Counted from the first letter of the stretch, positions 18,161 to 27,556 are shown. The stretch is 64,000 nt of DNA from UBA7672 sp965279205 (GCA_965279205.1 OZ257144.1:1240001-1304000); one strand, 5' to 3'. The notes: generated by a model from the sequence alone, not told the origin. Program-made: numbers and translations.

Positions 18161-19627
18161 CTATTTTGGGTCGTGCGAACCGCCGTCGGCGACGCTGGCT
18201 TTCGTGTTGATCGCCGTCGCCTTGGTCGGGTTGCCGCCGAGGGCCGTGTGCAGCGTGATCCACTGTTCTAGCCGCGCGCGGCGGTTGGCGATCAGCACGC
18301 TTTCGGCGTTCTCTGCGCTCGCGCGCACCTGGAACAGGTCGAGCAGGTTCTGGCTGCCTTCGTTGTAGCGCAGTTCGCCGAGGCGCAGCACTTCTTGCGA
18401 CGTGTCCGACGCTTTCTGAAGCACCACGGCGCGAGATTGCAGCGTGTTGAAGTTGTCGACCGCGTTCACGATGTCGCCATAGGCGTCGATGATCGTCTGG
18501 CCATAACGCTCGAGCGCCTGACGCTCGCGCGACTGGGCCGACTTCACGCGGGCGTCGATGGCGCCGCCATCGAAGATGGTCTGGGCGAGGGCTGCCCCGA
18601 TCGAGAAGGCAAGATTGTCGAAGTCGAACAGGTCGGTCGTCGTGTTGACGGCCGTGTTGGTGAGGCCGAGCGAAAGGTCAGCCGACAGCTGCGGCCACGG
18701 CGCCATTTCGGCGACGCGCGTGTCGGCGAAGGTCTGGATCATGTTGAGTTCGGCCGCGACCACGTTCGGGCGCGAGCGGATGGTCAGCTCCGGCAGGCCG
18801 AGCGGCGGCGCTGGCGGCGCATCCGGCAGCATGCCCTGGATGGTCAGCTTGTTCTGCGGGAAGCGGCCAAGCGCGGTTTCGAGCGCGCGCACGGCGGAGC
18901 GCAGCGAGGCTTCCGAAGCGATGATGCTGTCTTCAGCCTGGGCCAGGTTCGATTCACCCAGCACGAGGTCGTCGCGGGCGATGGAGCCGGCGTCGAAGCG
19001 GGTCTGAGTGATGCGGAAGGTCTGGCGCTGGCGCTCCAGCGACTTGCGGTCGAGGTCGAGCTGCATCTGCTGCTCGATCACGGCGAAGTAGGCGCGGGCA
19101 ACCTGCGCTGCAAGCAGGCGGCGGGTTTGCTCGTAAGTTGCCTGCGACGAACGAAGGCCGGCGGCCGACGACTGGATCGAGGCGCTTAGGTCGCCCATGA
19201 TGTCGACGTCATAGGCGCCACGAACTGCGAACGAGTAGGCTTGGTCGTCGAGGTTGAAGTTGTTGGTCAGCGAAGACGAGCTGACGCCGACGCTGGCGCT
19301 CAGCGACGGGAACAGGCGCGAGCGGGTCTGCTGCAGAGCCAGTTCCGACTGGCGTAGCGATTCCAGCGAAGCGCGCAGCGAGCGGTTGTTCTCGAGCGCT
19401 TCCTGGACGAAGGCGATGAGCTGGGCGTCGTTGAAGACGCCGTAGTCCGAAATGGCGGCGGCGGCATCGCCGGTCATTGGCGCCACCGTCCAGTCTGTGG
19501 GCAGGCCGGTACGCTTCGCCGCCATGGCGTCGAAGGCTGGTTCTGCGATGGGGAGGTGGCCGCAACCGGAGAGGATGGCGGCGAGCGCGGCCGCGGACGC
19601 GCCGCGGATCGTGTTCTTGTTAATCAT
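18161..19627 (-). CDS. OprM/NodT-type outer-membrane efflux lipoprotein
   Basis: Outer-membrane exit duct for the adjacent MacAB-type pump. It has 488 residues from ATG 19625-19627 (MINKNTIRGASAAALAAILSGC), with a lipobox LSGC that places it in the OprM/NodT group rather than E. coli TolC. Two OEP repeats are visible, each with the long coiled-coil helices (SLESLRQSELALQQTRSRL and VKSAQSRERQALERYGQTI) and the beta segments between. The ATG lies inside the end of the permease gene (8-base overlap), indicating translational coupling and a single operon macA-ATPase-permease-outer membrane protein. A strong hairpin terminates the operon. Confidence 0.93.
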   Translation of the reverse strand: MINKNTIRGASAAALAAILSGCGHLPIAEPAFDAMAAKRTGLPTDWTVAPMTGDAAAAISDYGVFNDAQLIAFVQEALENNRSLRASLESLRQSELALQQTRSRLFPSLSASVGVSSSSLTNNFNLDDQAYSFAVRGAYDVDIMGDLSASIQSSAAGLRSSQATYEQTRRLLAAQVARAYFAVIEQQMQLDLDRKSLERQRQTFRITQTRFDAGSIARDDLVLGESNLAQAEDSIIASEASLRSAVRALETALGRFPQNKLTIQGMLPDAPPAPPLGLPELTIRSRPNVVAAELNMIQTFADTRVAEMAPWPQLSADLSLGLTNTAVNTTTDLFDFDNLAFSIGAALAQTIFDGGAIDARVKSAQSRERQALERYGQTIIDAYGDIVNAVDNFNTLQSRAVVLQKASDTSQEVLRLGELRYNEGSQNLLDLFQVRASAENAESVLIANRRARLEQWITLHTALGGNPTKATAINTKASVADGGSHDPK

Positions 19628-20858
19628 ATCTGAGCGCCTGGATTGGATCGAGTTGAGCTGCCCTGCGGGCGGGGAAGAAGCCAAAGATCAGACCGACAGA
19701 GGCCGCAGCCCCCAGAGCCGTAGCGATGATCACAGGAGAGACCATCATGGGTGCGTTAGAGACCTGCGCATAACCGAACACGCCGACCCACCCGATCGCC
19801 ATGCCGATAAGTCCGCCCAGGGTGCAAAGTGCGATGGCCTCGAACAGGAATTGAACGAGGATATCGCCGCCACGGGCGCCGATCGCCATCCGAAGCCCGA
19901 TCTCGCGAGTTCTTTCGGTGACAGAGACGAGCATGATGTTCATGACGCCCACGCCTCCCACGATGAGTGAGACAGCTGCAGTAAATGCAAGAAGTGTACT
20001 CATCTGTTCAGCCACGGCGGCACGCTGCTTTATCATGTCGGCAAAGTTAATAACTGCGAAATTGTCTGTCTGGCCGGCCTCGATACGGCGTCTTTCCCGC
20101 ATCATTGTGGTGATTTCGTCCTGCGCCTCGATGACGTCATAGCCGTCCTGGACCAGCACCTGTATCCGCGAAACGTGACGGGAAACCCAGCGATTGCCCC
20201 CGGTAACGCGGTTCCGGACCATGCTGAGCGGACCGATTACGGTGTCGTCCCGGTCCATCCCCATGCCGCCGCCGCCGGTCTGGCCCTTGGATTCGAGGAT
20301 GCCGATGATCTCGACCGGAACGGAGTTGATGCGGATGCGCTGGCCGACGGCGCCGCCGCCGGGAAAGAGGTTGGTCGCCGTCGTCTTGCCGATCACCACC
20401 ACGGCCGCCCCGCCCTGGGCTTCCTGCTCGGTGAACTCGCGGCCTTCCTCGACCGCCCAGTTGTTGACGCTGAAATAGGTCGCGCTGCCGCCCTGGATCT
20501 GCGTCACCCAGTTGGATGCCTCCGACACGGCGGTCACCTGGCCGGACAGAACGCCGGTTGCCGCTTCGACGAAGGGCAGGTCGGCGACGGCGGTGATATC
20601 GCTTTCGCTGAACGGCCGGGCCGAGCCGCCGCCCTGGTTGCGGCCACCGCGGTTGATGCCGCCCGGCTGCAGGGTCAACATGTTGGTGCCGACCGAGTTG
20701 ATCTGCTTCTCGATCTGCGCCTTGGCGCCTTCGCCGATCGACATCATCACCATCACCGACGCAACGCCGATGATGATGCCCAGCATGGTCAGCAGGCTGC
20801 GCAGCGGATTGGAAAAGAGCGCTTCAGCTGCGGAAGAGGTAGCGACGCCATAATTCAT
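19620..20858 (-). CDS. MacB-type ABC exporter permease
   Basis: Inner-membrane permease of the MacB/LolE superfamily, 412 residues. It has the diagnostic layout: TM1 near residues 22-42 (SLLTMLGIIIGVASVMVMMSIG), a large periplasmic domain (about 45-285) with MacB_PCD signature segments (GTNMLTLQPGG, GREFTEQE, GQRIRINSVPVEIIGI) and three C-terminal helices from about 290, including GGVGVMNIMLVSVTERTREIGLRMAIGA. Unlike E. coli MacB, the ATPase is a separate gene two bases upstream. The substrate could be macrolides, peptides or lipopeptides; nothing in the sequence decides. Confidence 0.95.
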   Translation of the reverse strand: MNYGVATSSAAEALFSNPLRSLLTMLGIIIGVASVMVMMSIGEGAKAQIEKQINSVGTNMLTLQPGGINRGGRNQGGGSARPFSESDITAVADLPFVEAATGVLSGQVTAVSEASNWVTQIQGGSATYFSVNNWAVEEGREFTEQEAQGGAAVVVIGKTTATNLFPGGGAVGQRIRINSVPVEIIGILESKGQTGGGGMGMDRDDTVIGPLSMVRNRVTGGNRWVSRHVSRIQVLVQDGYDVIEAQDEITTMMRERRRIEAGQTDNFAVINFADMIKQRAAVAEQMSTLLAFTAAVSLIVGGVGVMNIMLVSVTERTREIGLRMAIGARGGDILVQFLFEAIALCTLGGLIGMAIGWVGVFGYAQVSNAPMMVSPVIIATALGAAASVGLIFGFFPARRAAQLDPIQALRYD

Positions 20859-20860
20859 GG

Positions 20861-21580
20861 TCAGTCTCCGCTCGCGCGTTTCAGTTCCGGGTGAGCCGTG
20901 TCGACTTCGATCCTGCCGTCACGGAAGTGGATCTGGCGGTTGGCGTAGGCGGCCACTTCCTGCTCGTGCGTGATGACGACAACGGTGATGCCCTGCCGGT
21001 TGAGGTCCTGCATCAGGTGCATGATCTCGACGGTTGTCTTCGAGTCGAGCGCGCCAGTCGGCTCGTCGGCAAGAAGGATACGAGGACGGTTCGACAATGC
21101 GCGCGCGATTGCCACGCGCTGCTGCTGGCCGCCGGAGAGCTGCATGGGACGGTGGTCCATCCGCGTGCCGAGACCGACGAGCTCGAGGCATTCTTTCGCT
21201 CGCGCGTCGATGTCACCGACATCCTTGCGGGCATAGCGAAGCGGCAGGCGCACATTCTGGAACGCGTCCTGGCGCGCAAGCAGGTTGAACTGCTGGAACA
21301 CGAAGCCCAGCGTCTCGTTGCGGAGATCAGCGAGTTCGTCACGGGTCATCTCCGACAGCGCCCTGCCATTGATCCACATCTCGCCTGAAGTGGGGCGGTC
21401 GAGCGCGCCAATCAAGTTCATCAGCGAGGATTTGCCCGAACCCGACGGGCCCATGATGGCGACGAACTCGCCTTCATGGATGTCGAGAGTCACGCCGTCG
21501 AGGGCGCGAACTTCCATGTCTCCCATCTTGTAGACCTTCGTCAGGTCCCGACAGGAAATGAGCGGCTTGCTGGTCGACAT
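20861..21580 (-). CDS. MacB-type ABC exporter ATP-binding protein
   Basis: Nucleotide-binding subunit of the adjacent MacB-type exporter (239 residues). All catalytic motifs are intact: Walker A GPSGSGKSS (residues about 45-53), Q-loop FVFQQFNLL, signature LSGGQQQRVAIARAL, Walker B ILLADEPTGALD and the switch histidine in VVITHEQE. It starts RPLISCRDLTKVYKMGDMEVRALDGV-like, typical of LolD/MacB ATPases. It follows the adaptor gene by 17 bases and precedes the permease by two bases, so stoichiometric co-translation is likely. Confidence 0.96.
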   Translation of the reverse strand: MSTSKPLISCRDLTKVYKMGDMEVRALDGVTLDIHEGEFVAIMGPSGSGKSSLMNLIGALDRPTSGEMWINGRALSEMTRDELADLRNETLGFVFQQFNLLARQDAFQNVRLPLRYARKDVGDIDARAKECLELVGLGTRMDHRPMQLSGGQQQRVAIARALSNRPRILLADEPTGALDSKTTVEIMHLMQDLNRQGITVVVITHEQEVAAYANRQIHFRDGRIEVDTAHPELKRASGD

Positions 21581-21597
21581 GTCTGGCGGGTCCTGTG

Positions 21598-23292
21598 TCA
21601 GGACTTCTTCTCGCCCTTGCCAGCCGCGGTCGCGCGGACGACGAACTTGTCGCCTTCCTCGGCTCCCCGGATGATCTGGGCGTTGGTGCCGTCCGACAGG
21701 CCGATGACAAGCTGGTGGCGCTCAAGCTCGCCCTTGTCGTTGACCTTGTAGGCAGTGATCCGCTTCTGCGACTGCATCTCGACGCGCAGCTTGTTGAGCG
21801 CCGTGTATTCCGCTTCGCTGAGATTGCGCTTGAACACGGCATCCTGCGTCTGCTGCATCTTGGCGCGGCGTTCCTGCATGGCTGCCTGCTGCAGCATGCT
21901 CTGCGGCGGGCCGAAGCCGCCGGGGCCGCCGACGATGATGCCGCCACCGCCCTGAGGCTGCTGCGGCATGGCGATGGAAGACATCGCCTTCTGCATCTCG
22001 GTCTGCATCTCGGTCATGATCTTCTGGGCGCGAGCGTCATCCACGCCCGCGGTCTTCAGCATCTCGTTGAACTGACCCATCGGACCACCCGGGCCGCCAA
22101 AGCCGCCCTGGCCACGTCCGCCTTGTCCACCCTGTCCGCCGCCCGGAGGACCGCCGCCGCCAAACGACATCGTCATCTGTCCGCCCTGACCACCAGGAGC
22201 GCCGCCGCCCGGGAAGCCGCCCTGTCCGCCGCCCGGACCGCCCTGCTGGTCGCCGGTTTCGGCGCGCCACTGCTCCGCGATCTCTTTCGGCGGCTGGAAG
22301 CGCGTCGCGTCGGAGCCGATGCGCAGAACGTTGGAGACGCGATCCGCGGTGATCTCGACGTTCGCCGTCATGCCCGGCAGCAGCTTGCCGTTCGGGTTGC
22401 GCGCGTTGACGACAGCCGTGTACGTGACGACGTTCGCTTGCTCGGCGCCAAGCTTGCGCACCTGGACGACCGTTCCCTGGAAGCGTTCGCCCTGGAAAGC
22501 GTCGACCGTGAAGGCGACCGGATCGCCATCATCGATGCCGCCAATGTCGGATTCCACGACCGCGGCCTCGATCTCGATTTCGGAGAGATCTGCGGCGACG
22601 ATGAACAGCGTCGCGACAGCCTGCGAGGACTGGACGGTCTGTCCGATCTCGACCTTGCGGTTGATGATGACGCCATCCATGGGCGAGCGGATCTTGGTGC
22701 GCTCGAGCTTCGTCATGCCGTCCTGCACCGTCGCGCGCGCCGTTTCGAGACCGGCCAGCGCAGACTTCAGCGATACTTCCTCGGTCTGCAGCGCGAGCTT
22801 GGCGTTGCGATAGGTCTGGTCGGCCTGTTCCCAGGACTGCGCCGAAATCGCTTGCTGATCGAACAGCGCCTTTTGACGGTTGTAGTTCTTCTCGGCGACA
22901 TCAAGCGCGAGCTTGGCGCGGTCGATCGAGGCGCGAGCGTTGTCGACCGAGGCTTCCGACTGGCGCAGGCGCGCGCGGCTCTGGTCGAGCGTGTTCTGGA
23001 AAGTCTCGGGGTCGACCTGGGCTAGCACCTGGCCCTTCTTCACCGGCGTGTTGAAGTCGACCAGCACATCGACGATCTTGCCGGACACTTCGGAGCCGAC
23101 ATCGACCTTCTCACGGGGCTGGATCGTGCCCGATGCAGAGATCACGCGCGCCACATCGCCCTTGGCGACCGCGACGGTCTCGTACTCGTACTTGCCGCTT
23201 TTGGCGCCGCCTGCGCCTCCGGCCATGACGGCTGCGCCGCCTACCAGAACGATGGCGATCCCGGCGATGCCAACCAGCAGTTTCTTGTTCAT
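21598..23292 (-). CDS. MacA-type periplasmic adaptor with a glycine-rich insertion
   Basis: HlyD/RND-type membrane-fusion protein linking the MacB-type pump to its outer-membrane duct. An N-terminal anchor (residues 5-25) is followed by the lipoyl half-motifs, a coiled-coil hairpin (about 95-195) and the beta-barrel domain (about 235-325). At 564 residues it is about 165 longer than usual: residues 345-512 form an insertion with a Gly/Gln-rich tract (350-405), a Met-rich helical stretch (MTEMQTEMQKAM), a second Gly tract (446-465) and a charged helical stretch (MQERRAKMQQTQ, LSEAEYTALNKLRVEM) before the membrane-proximal domain resumes. First gene of the four-gene efflux operon. Confidence 0.92.
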   Translation of the reverse strand: MNKKLLVGIAGIAIVLVGGAAVMAGGAGGAKSGKYEYETVAVAKGDVARVISASGTIQPREKVDVGSEVSGKIVDVLVDFNTPVKKGQVLAQVDPETFQNTLDQSRARLRQSEASVDNARASIDRAKLALDVAEKNYNRQKALFDQQAISAQSWEQADQTYRNAKLALQTEEVSLKSALAGLETARATVQDGMTKLERTKIRSPMDGVIINRKVEIGQTVQSSQAVATLFIVAADLSEIEIEAAVVESDIGGIDDGDPVAFTVDAFQGERFQGTVVQVRKLGAEQANVVTYTAVVNARNPNGKLLPGMTANVEITADRVSNVLRIGSDATRFQPPKEIAEQWRAETGDQQGGPGGGQGGFPGGGAPGGQGGQMTMSFGGGGPPGGGQGGQGGRGQGGFGGPGGPMGQFNEMLKTAGVDDARAQKIMTEMQTEMQKAMSSIAMPQQPQGGGGIIVGGPGGFGPPQSMLQQAAMQERRAKMQQTQDAVFKRNLSEAEYTALNKLRVEMQSQKRITAYKVNDKGELERHQLVIGLSDGTNAQIIRGAEEGDKFVVRATAAGKGEKKS

Positions 23293-23581
23293 CTGAAGCT
23301 TTCCGTCTGCCCGTCCGTACGGACCTGGCCCTTATGGGGCTTTCATACGCGAAGTTAAATGAACCCAGCCCCTGAATCCGTCTCGTTCTCACGGAAATTT
23401 CAATCCTGTAACGAGGTGTCGCAGCGCGTTTTACCTAGGGAAAGAGCGCCTTTCCGCCAGACGGAGCGGCGCGTTTGACGGACTCCCGCACAGGGCGATA
23501 ATGCCACGTCTCCGGAAGGGTCGTCCGTCCGGAAGTTGCAGGCGTCGTCATGCGGGAACTCAGCTCAGGCTGGACTTGGCG

Positions 23582-24589
23582 ATGCTGGAGCTGAAGGACG
23601 TGTCCCGATCTGCGGGGCGAGAGCTCTTGCTGGTGCGGGCCAGCCTGACCTTTCAGCGGGATATGCCCACAGCCATTGTCGGTCTTTCGCCTCTTGGGCG
23701 AGAGGCGCTTCTTCGGCTGCTGGCTGGTGTCGACAAGCCGCAGGCTGGTTCGATCCGCCTCGGCGGCAAGGACATCGTCCAGGCCCGGCGCGACAAGGGC
23801 CGGATCATTCGCGTGGACGGCGCGGGCGTGAAGCCGTCCGGACAGAAGGTCGCAAAGCTGGCGGGGCAGGCGGAGGCCGAGAAGGTGCGGCTAGGCGGAA
23901 GGCTTGGCGCCACCGTGGCCGAGCTTGATCTGGATCAACGCATGCGCCTCGCGATAGCCAGGGCGCGAGCCGACAGGCCGGCCCTGATCCTGCTCGATGC
24001 GCCCGGCGCCGCGCTCGATCTCGAAATCCGCGAACGTTTCGTCGCGGATTTGAAAACCATGCTGGACGGAACAGGCGCCGTCGTCGTTCTGGTCGCCGCC
24101 ACCGCCGACGAAGCGCGCGGGCTCGATGGCCAGATTGTGGTTCTCGACCGCGGCGAGGTCATCCAGACCGGCGCGGCCGCAGAAGTGCTTGCGCATCCTG
24201 CCAACCTTACCGCTGCACTTGCGACGTCGTATCCGCGCCTCAACACGCTGGAGATGACCGCACATGATGGCCGTGGCGTACTCGCAGACGGCTCGACCTT
24301 CCAGCCGCCCGACGGATTGCCCTGGCCGATTGAAGGTCCGTGCACGCTTGCCTTCCGGCCGGACGACACGACTCTGGAGCGCGCCGGCGCCGGATGCTTG
24401 CGCTTTGTCGTCCGCGCAGCGGGCGAAGAGATCATCGGTGGCCGCCGCTTCGTGCGCGTCACCTTCGCCAACGCCAGCTGGCTCACGCCGCAGCCCGCTG
24501 CGGCTCATCCTCTCGGCGCGATCCTCAACGCCTTCGTCGAACGCCGCCGCCTGATGGCGTTCGACGCCAGCGGCAAGGCGATCACCTGA
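23582..24589 (+). CDS. degenerate MalK/UgpC-like ABC ATPase, probably catalytically inactive
   Basis: A 335-residue protein whose overall order (ATPase core to about residue 205, then a TOBE-like C-terminal domain with TLAFRPDDTTL and RFVVRAAGEEIIGGRRFVRV) matches MalK/UgpC/PotA proteins, but every catalytic motif is changed. Walker A reads GLSPLGREA (34-42), with Arg and Glu replacing the invariant Lys and Thr/Ser. The signature is LDLDQ (115-119) in place of LSGGQ. Walker B is LILLDAPGAALD, with Ala140 replacing the catalytic Glu. The switch His region is VAATADEA. The helical subdomain is shortened. The frame is intact and in phase over its whole length, so it is retained. No permease or binding protein is adjacent. 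Role unknown. Confidence 0.75.
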   Translation: MLELKDVSRSAGRELLLVRASLTFQRDMPTAIVGLSPLGREALLRLLAGVDKPQAGSIRLGGKDIVQARRDKGRIIRVDGAGVKPSGQKVAKLAGQAEAEKVRLGGRLGATVAELDLDQRMRLAIARARADRPALILLDAPGAALDLEIRERFVADLKTMLDGTGAVVVLVAATADEARGLDGQIVVLDRGEVIQTGAAAEVLAHPANLTAALATSYPRLNTLEMTAHDGRGVLADGSTFQPPDGLPWPIEGPCTLAFRPDDTTLERAGAGCLRFVVRAAGEEIIGGRRFVRVTFANASWLTPQPAAAHPLGAILNAFVERRRLMAFDASGKAIT

Positions 24590-24590
24590 G

Positions 24591-26936
24591 TTAGCCGAGG
24601 CCCTTGAGTGTCGGCGCGGGTCGCGCCGCCGCAGGCTGTTCCTGGAATTTCAGGAAGTCATCCAGCCCCATCGGCCGGGCGATGTAATATCCCTGCGCCG
24701 TATCCGCGCCCATCGCCTGCAACAGGGCAAGCGTCTCGGCGGTCTCGACGCCTTCGGCCGTCACCTTCATGCCGAGGCTGTGTGCGAGGTCGATGGTCGA
24801 TTTCACCAGCAGCGCATCGGAATTGCCGCGCGCCATGTTCTGCACGAACAGCTTGTCGATCTTCAGCTCCTGCGCCGGGATCGTCCGCAGGTAGGATAGG
24901 GATGACAGGCCTGAGCCATAGTCATCGATCGAGATGCCGACGCCTGCATCGCGCAGGTCCTTCATCACGTCGAGCGCCAGCTTGGGATTGTCGATAACCG
25001 CCGTTTCCGTGATTTCGAAGCACAGTCTGGCATTGGCGCGTCGGATCTGCCGCAGCGCGCGGTCGGCAAACTGCTCGTTCGCGATCAGGCGGCCAGACAC
25101 GTTGACCGAAAGCACCATGTCCTTGCCGGCCTCGCGCATCTTGCGCTGGTCGGCGATAGCACGGTCGATCACCCAGTCGGTCAGCGGGCGGATATGGCCG
25201 GTCTCTTCCGCCATGCCGATGAAGCCGTCCGGCGGGATCATGCCGCGCTGCGGATGACGCCAGCGCAGCAGTGATTCAGCCGACGTCACCTTGCCCGCGC
25301 GCATGTCGTATTTCGGCTGGTGCGCGAGGAAGAGCTCGCCACGGGTCAGGCCCAGCACCATCGACCCCATCAGCGACAGCGCCGAAGACGGATCGCCATA
25401 GGCTGCGCGGTCGAACGCAGCGGCAGGAACCCGGCGCGCGCGGGCCTGCTCAACGGCAACCTCGGCGCGCTCCAGCAGTGACAGCCGCGTGTCGGCGCCA
25501 TCGGCATCGCACGCAAGTCCAGCGGTCGTCAGAACGTCAATACGATCCTCGCCAAGCCGCACCGGCTGCGAGGCCAGTTCCGAAAGCGCGGCGATCGTCT
25601 GCATTGCCGCGTCATGGCTCTCGGCATGGAACACGACCGCTATCGTCTCGGTGGTCATACGCCCAACGAACAGCTCGTGGAGCGAGCCCGAAATCCGCGA
25701 CGCGATCTCGCCGATCAGTTGCGAGGACAACGAATGCCCGATCGCCGCACGCACCTGATCGAACCGGTTGACGCCAAGCACGGCGCCAAAGATCGTCGCC
25801 GGATCATTGACCGCGCGCATCTCGGCAAGCCGGGTATCGAGCGCCAGCAGGTTGGGCAGACCGGTCTCATGGTCGTGCTGCGCCAGATGGATGATGCGCT
25901 TCTCGCGTGCCGCGATCTCGCCCGACATGATGTTGAAATTCGACGCCAGCTCGGCGATCTCGTTGCGGCCCTTCACGCGAACTTCCGCCACTTGGCCGCG
26001 CGCCAGCTGCGAAGCGGCCGCGCGCAGGCCGGAGATCGGTCCCGTGACGCGACCCGACACCAGCCAGCTGCCGAAGATCAAAACAAGCAGGCCGACCGCG
26101 CCGATCGCCAGGATCGTCGTCAGCATCTCGCGATAGTGCGCCTGGTTCACGGTCAGCGAGTATTCGAGCAGCAGGGCAGGCGTCACGCCCTTGCCGAAGC
26201 CGTCGAGCACCTTCACGCCGGCGACCGAATTGTTCTCGGGAATGTTGATCAGCGTCGTGTCCGCCTCGCTGAAGGCGCGCTGCGCCAGCTCGTCGCCTGA
26301 TACGCCGATGCTCTTGGAAGGACGCGAGTCGACCGATGCCCAGGGCTGCTCGCCCTGCTTGATGTAGAGGTGCGCCGTCAGCGGAATCGCCGACAGGCTT
26401 TCCAGTTCGCCCAGGTCCGCCCCGCCCAGACGCTTGCCGAACACAACCCACCCGATCAGCGTCGGCGCATTCACCGGCGCCGCCACAGCCTGGTAGGGCG
26501 CGCCGTTTAGCATGAGCACGCCGGAGGCTTCCGGGCTGGCCTCGACCGCCTCGAGCAGCGAGGCATCGGTCTTGCCCGACAGCGCCTCGTCCATCGACAG
26601 CATCCGCCCCTCCGGACTGACGATCATCGCCGTGTCTAAGCCGAAGCGCGATTGCAGGTTATCCAGCGCCGACAACGTTGTCTCTTCATCGCCAGTCGCC
26701 ACCGCCTCGCGGAAACCGAAATCGCGCGACAGCACTTCGGCCGTCTGCGACAGCTGGTCGGCGCGCAGCTTCCACAGCCGGTCGAACACGGCAGAGGACG
26801 CCGTCATCTCCGCTTTCACCGCCTGGCGCGAATTGTCTTCGACCGCCACCCACACCGCGCCTGCAACGAGCAGCAGCACCACGCCGAACAGTGCGGCGTA
26901 GATCAGGGTCAGCTCGGTGGAGAGGCGCTTGAACAT
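24591..26936 (-). CDS. membrane sensor EAL-domain cyclic-di-GMP phosphodiesterase with degenerate GGDEF
   Basis: A 781-residue signalling protein. TM1 is at about 11-32, a periplasmic CACHE-like sensor covers 33-270, TM2 is at 272-294 and a HAMP segment at 295-348. The GGDEF-like domain (349-505) has GRMTTE (425-430) where GGDEF should be, so it should not make c-di-GMP. The EAL domain (520-770) retains the catalytic set: Glu in ESL (554-556), Asn612, Glu641, Asp671/Asp672 (DDYGSG), Lys692 and Glu728, so hydrolysis of c-di-GMP is likely. The cupredoxin gene ends five bases upstream in the same direction, so the two are one operon and the periplasmic copper-type protein may inform the sensor. 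Confidence 0.92.
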   Translation of the reverse strand: MFKRLSTELTLIYAALFGVVLLLVAGAVWVAVEDNSRQAVKAEMTASSAVFDRLWKLRADQLSQTAEVLSRDFGFREAVATGDEETTLSALDNLQSRFGLDTAMIVSPEGRMLSMDEALSGKTDASLLEAVEASPEASGVLMLNGAPYQAVAAPVNAPTLIGWVVFGKRLGGADLGELESLSAIPLTAHLYIKQGEQPWASVDSRPSKSIGVSGDELAQRAFSEADTTLINIPENNSVAGVKVLDGFGKGVTPALLLEYSLTVNQAHYREMLTTILAIGAVGLLVLIFGSWLVSGRVTGPISGLRAAASQLARGQVAEVRVKGRNEIAELASNFNIMSGEIAAREKRIIHLAQHDHETGLPNLLALDTRLAEMRAVNDPATIFGAVLGVNRFDQVRAAIGHSLSSQLIGEIASRISGSLHELFVGRMTTETIAVVFHAESHDAAMQTIAALSELASQPVRLGEDRIDVLTTAGLACDADGADTRLSLLERAEVAVEQARARRVPAAAFDRAAYGDPSSALSLMGSMVLGLTRGELFLAHQPKYDMRAGKVTSAESLLRWRHPQRGMIPPDGFIGMAEETGHIRPLTDWVIDRAIADQRKMREAGKDMVLSVNVSGRLIANEQFADRALRQIRRANARLCFEITETAVIDNPKLALDVMKDLRDAGVGISIDDYGSGLSSLSYLRTIPAQELKIDKLFVQNMARGNSDALLVKSTIDLAHSLGMKVTAEGVETAETLALLQAMGADTAQGYYIARPMGLDDFLKFQEQPAAARPAPTLKGLG

Positions 26937-26941
26937 CGGTG

Positions 26942-27556
26942 TCAGTGCTGGCGAAGCGGAACGATATCGAGAACGACGCTGAGGCTCGTCGCGCCTGGCG
27001 ACAGCGTGGCGTCGACCGTCACAGTCTGATCCTTCGCCTTGGCATAGGGATGCCAGACGGTGACCTTCACCTTGCCATCAGGCGCGGCCTTGATCTCGGC
27101 GACGCCGTCCGCGCCGGACTTCGCGGCCCACGGCGTGTCGACCACGCGGATGAAGGCGACCATCTGGTCGTGGATGTTGCAGCCCAGCGCCGCAACGCCG
27201 ACCGCCTTGAACGGCACGGATCGCTTGTCTTCCTTGCCGTACAGTTCGAGCTCGAACTTGTTGCCCTTCGAGAAGGAATAGACGTGGTGCCTGAACTTAT
27301 CGAGGTTGGGGAACGTCACGCTCGCGCCGACCGGTGCGATCAGCACGAAGGGCTCGAACTGCTTGTTCTTCTGCGCAACCTCGAGCTTCCACGGAAAGGC
27401 CGGTGCTGGCGCGCTTGGCGTCGCAGGCAGCATCACAACCGCGTCAGCCAGCGGCTTGCCGTCCGGCGTTGTCACCGTAACGGAAAGATCACCTGCCCAT
27501 GCTGCCGCCGGAAGACACGCAATTGCGGACGCTACAAAGGCTGACCTGAAGACCAT
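26942..27556 (-). CDS. periplasmic cupredoxin-type protein (annotated in homologues as methylamine utilization protein)
   Basis: A 204-residue exported protein with a signal peptide ending AWA at residue 21. The central domain looks like a type-1 copper cupredoxin: His90/His91 in DKFRHHVYSFS and Cys126-x2-His129-x2-Met132 in ALGCNIHDQM supply the standard His-Cys-His-Met ligand set. Residues about 140-200 resemble a carboxypeptidase-regulatory-like beta domain. Homologues are often labelled methylamine utilization proteins, but no mau genes are present here, so that name should not be read as function. It is the first gene of a two-gene operon with the EAL protein and is divergent from the DUF3034/globin pair. 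Confidence 0.82.
   Translation of the reverse strand: MVFRSAFVASAIACLPAAAWAGDLSVTVTTPDGKPLADAVVMLPATPSAPAPAFPWKLEVAQKNKQFEPFVLIAPVGASVTFPNLDKFRHHVYSFSKGNKFELELYGKEDKRSVPFKAVGVAALGCNIHDQMVAFIRVVDTPWAAKSGADGVAEIKAAPDGKVKVTVWHPYAKAKDQTVTVDATLSPGATSLSVVLDIVPLRQH

Noticed and set aside
21595..23025. 476-codon plus-strand frame over macA
   Set aside because: His/Arg/Leu-rich antisense frame with no family features; the minus-strand adaptor is certain.
26942..27556. Methylamine dehydrogenase/mau locus
   Set aside because: The cupredoxin resembles proteins carrying that label, but no mau structural or maturation genes are nearby.
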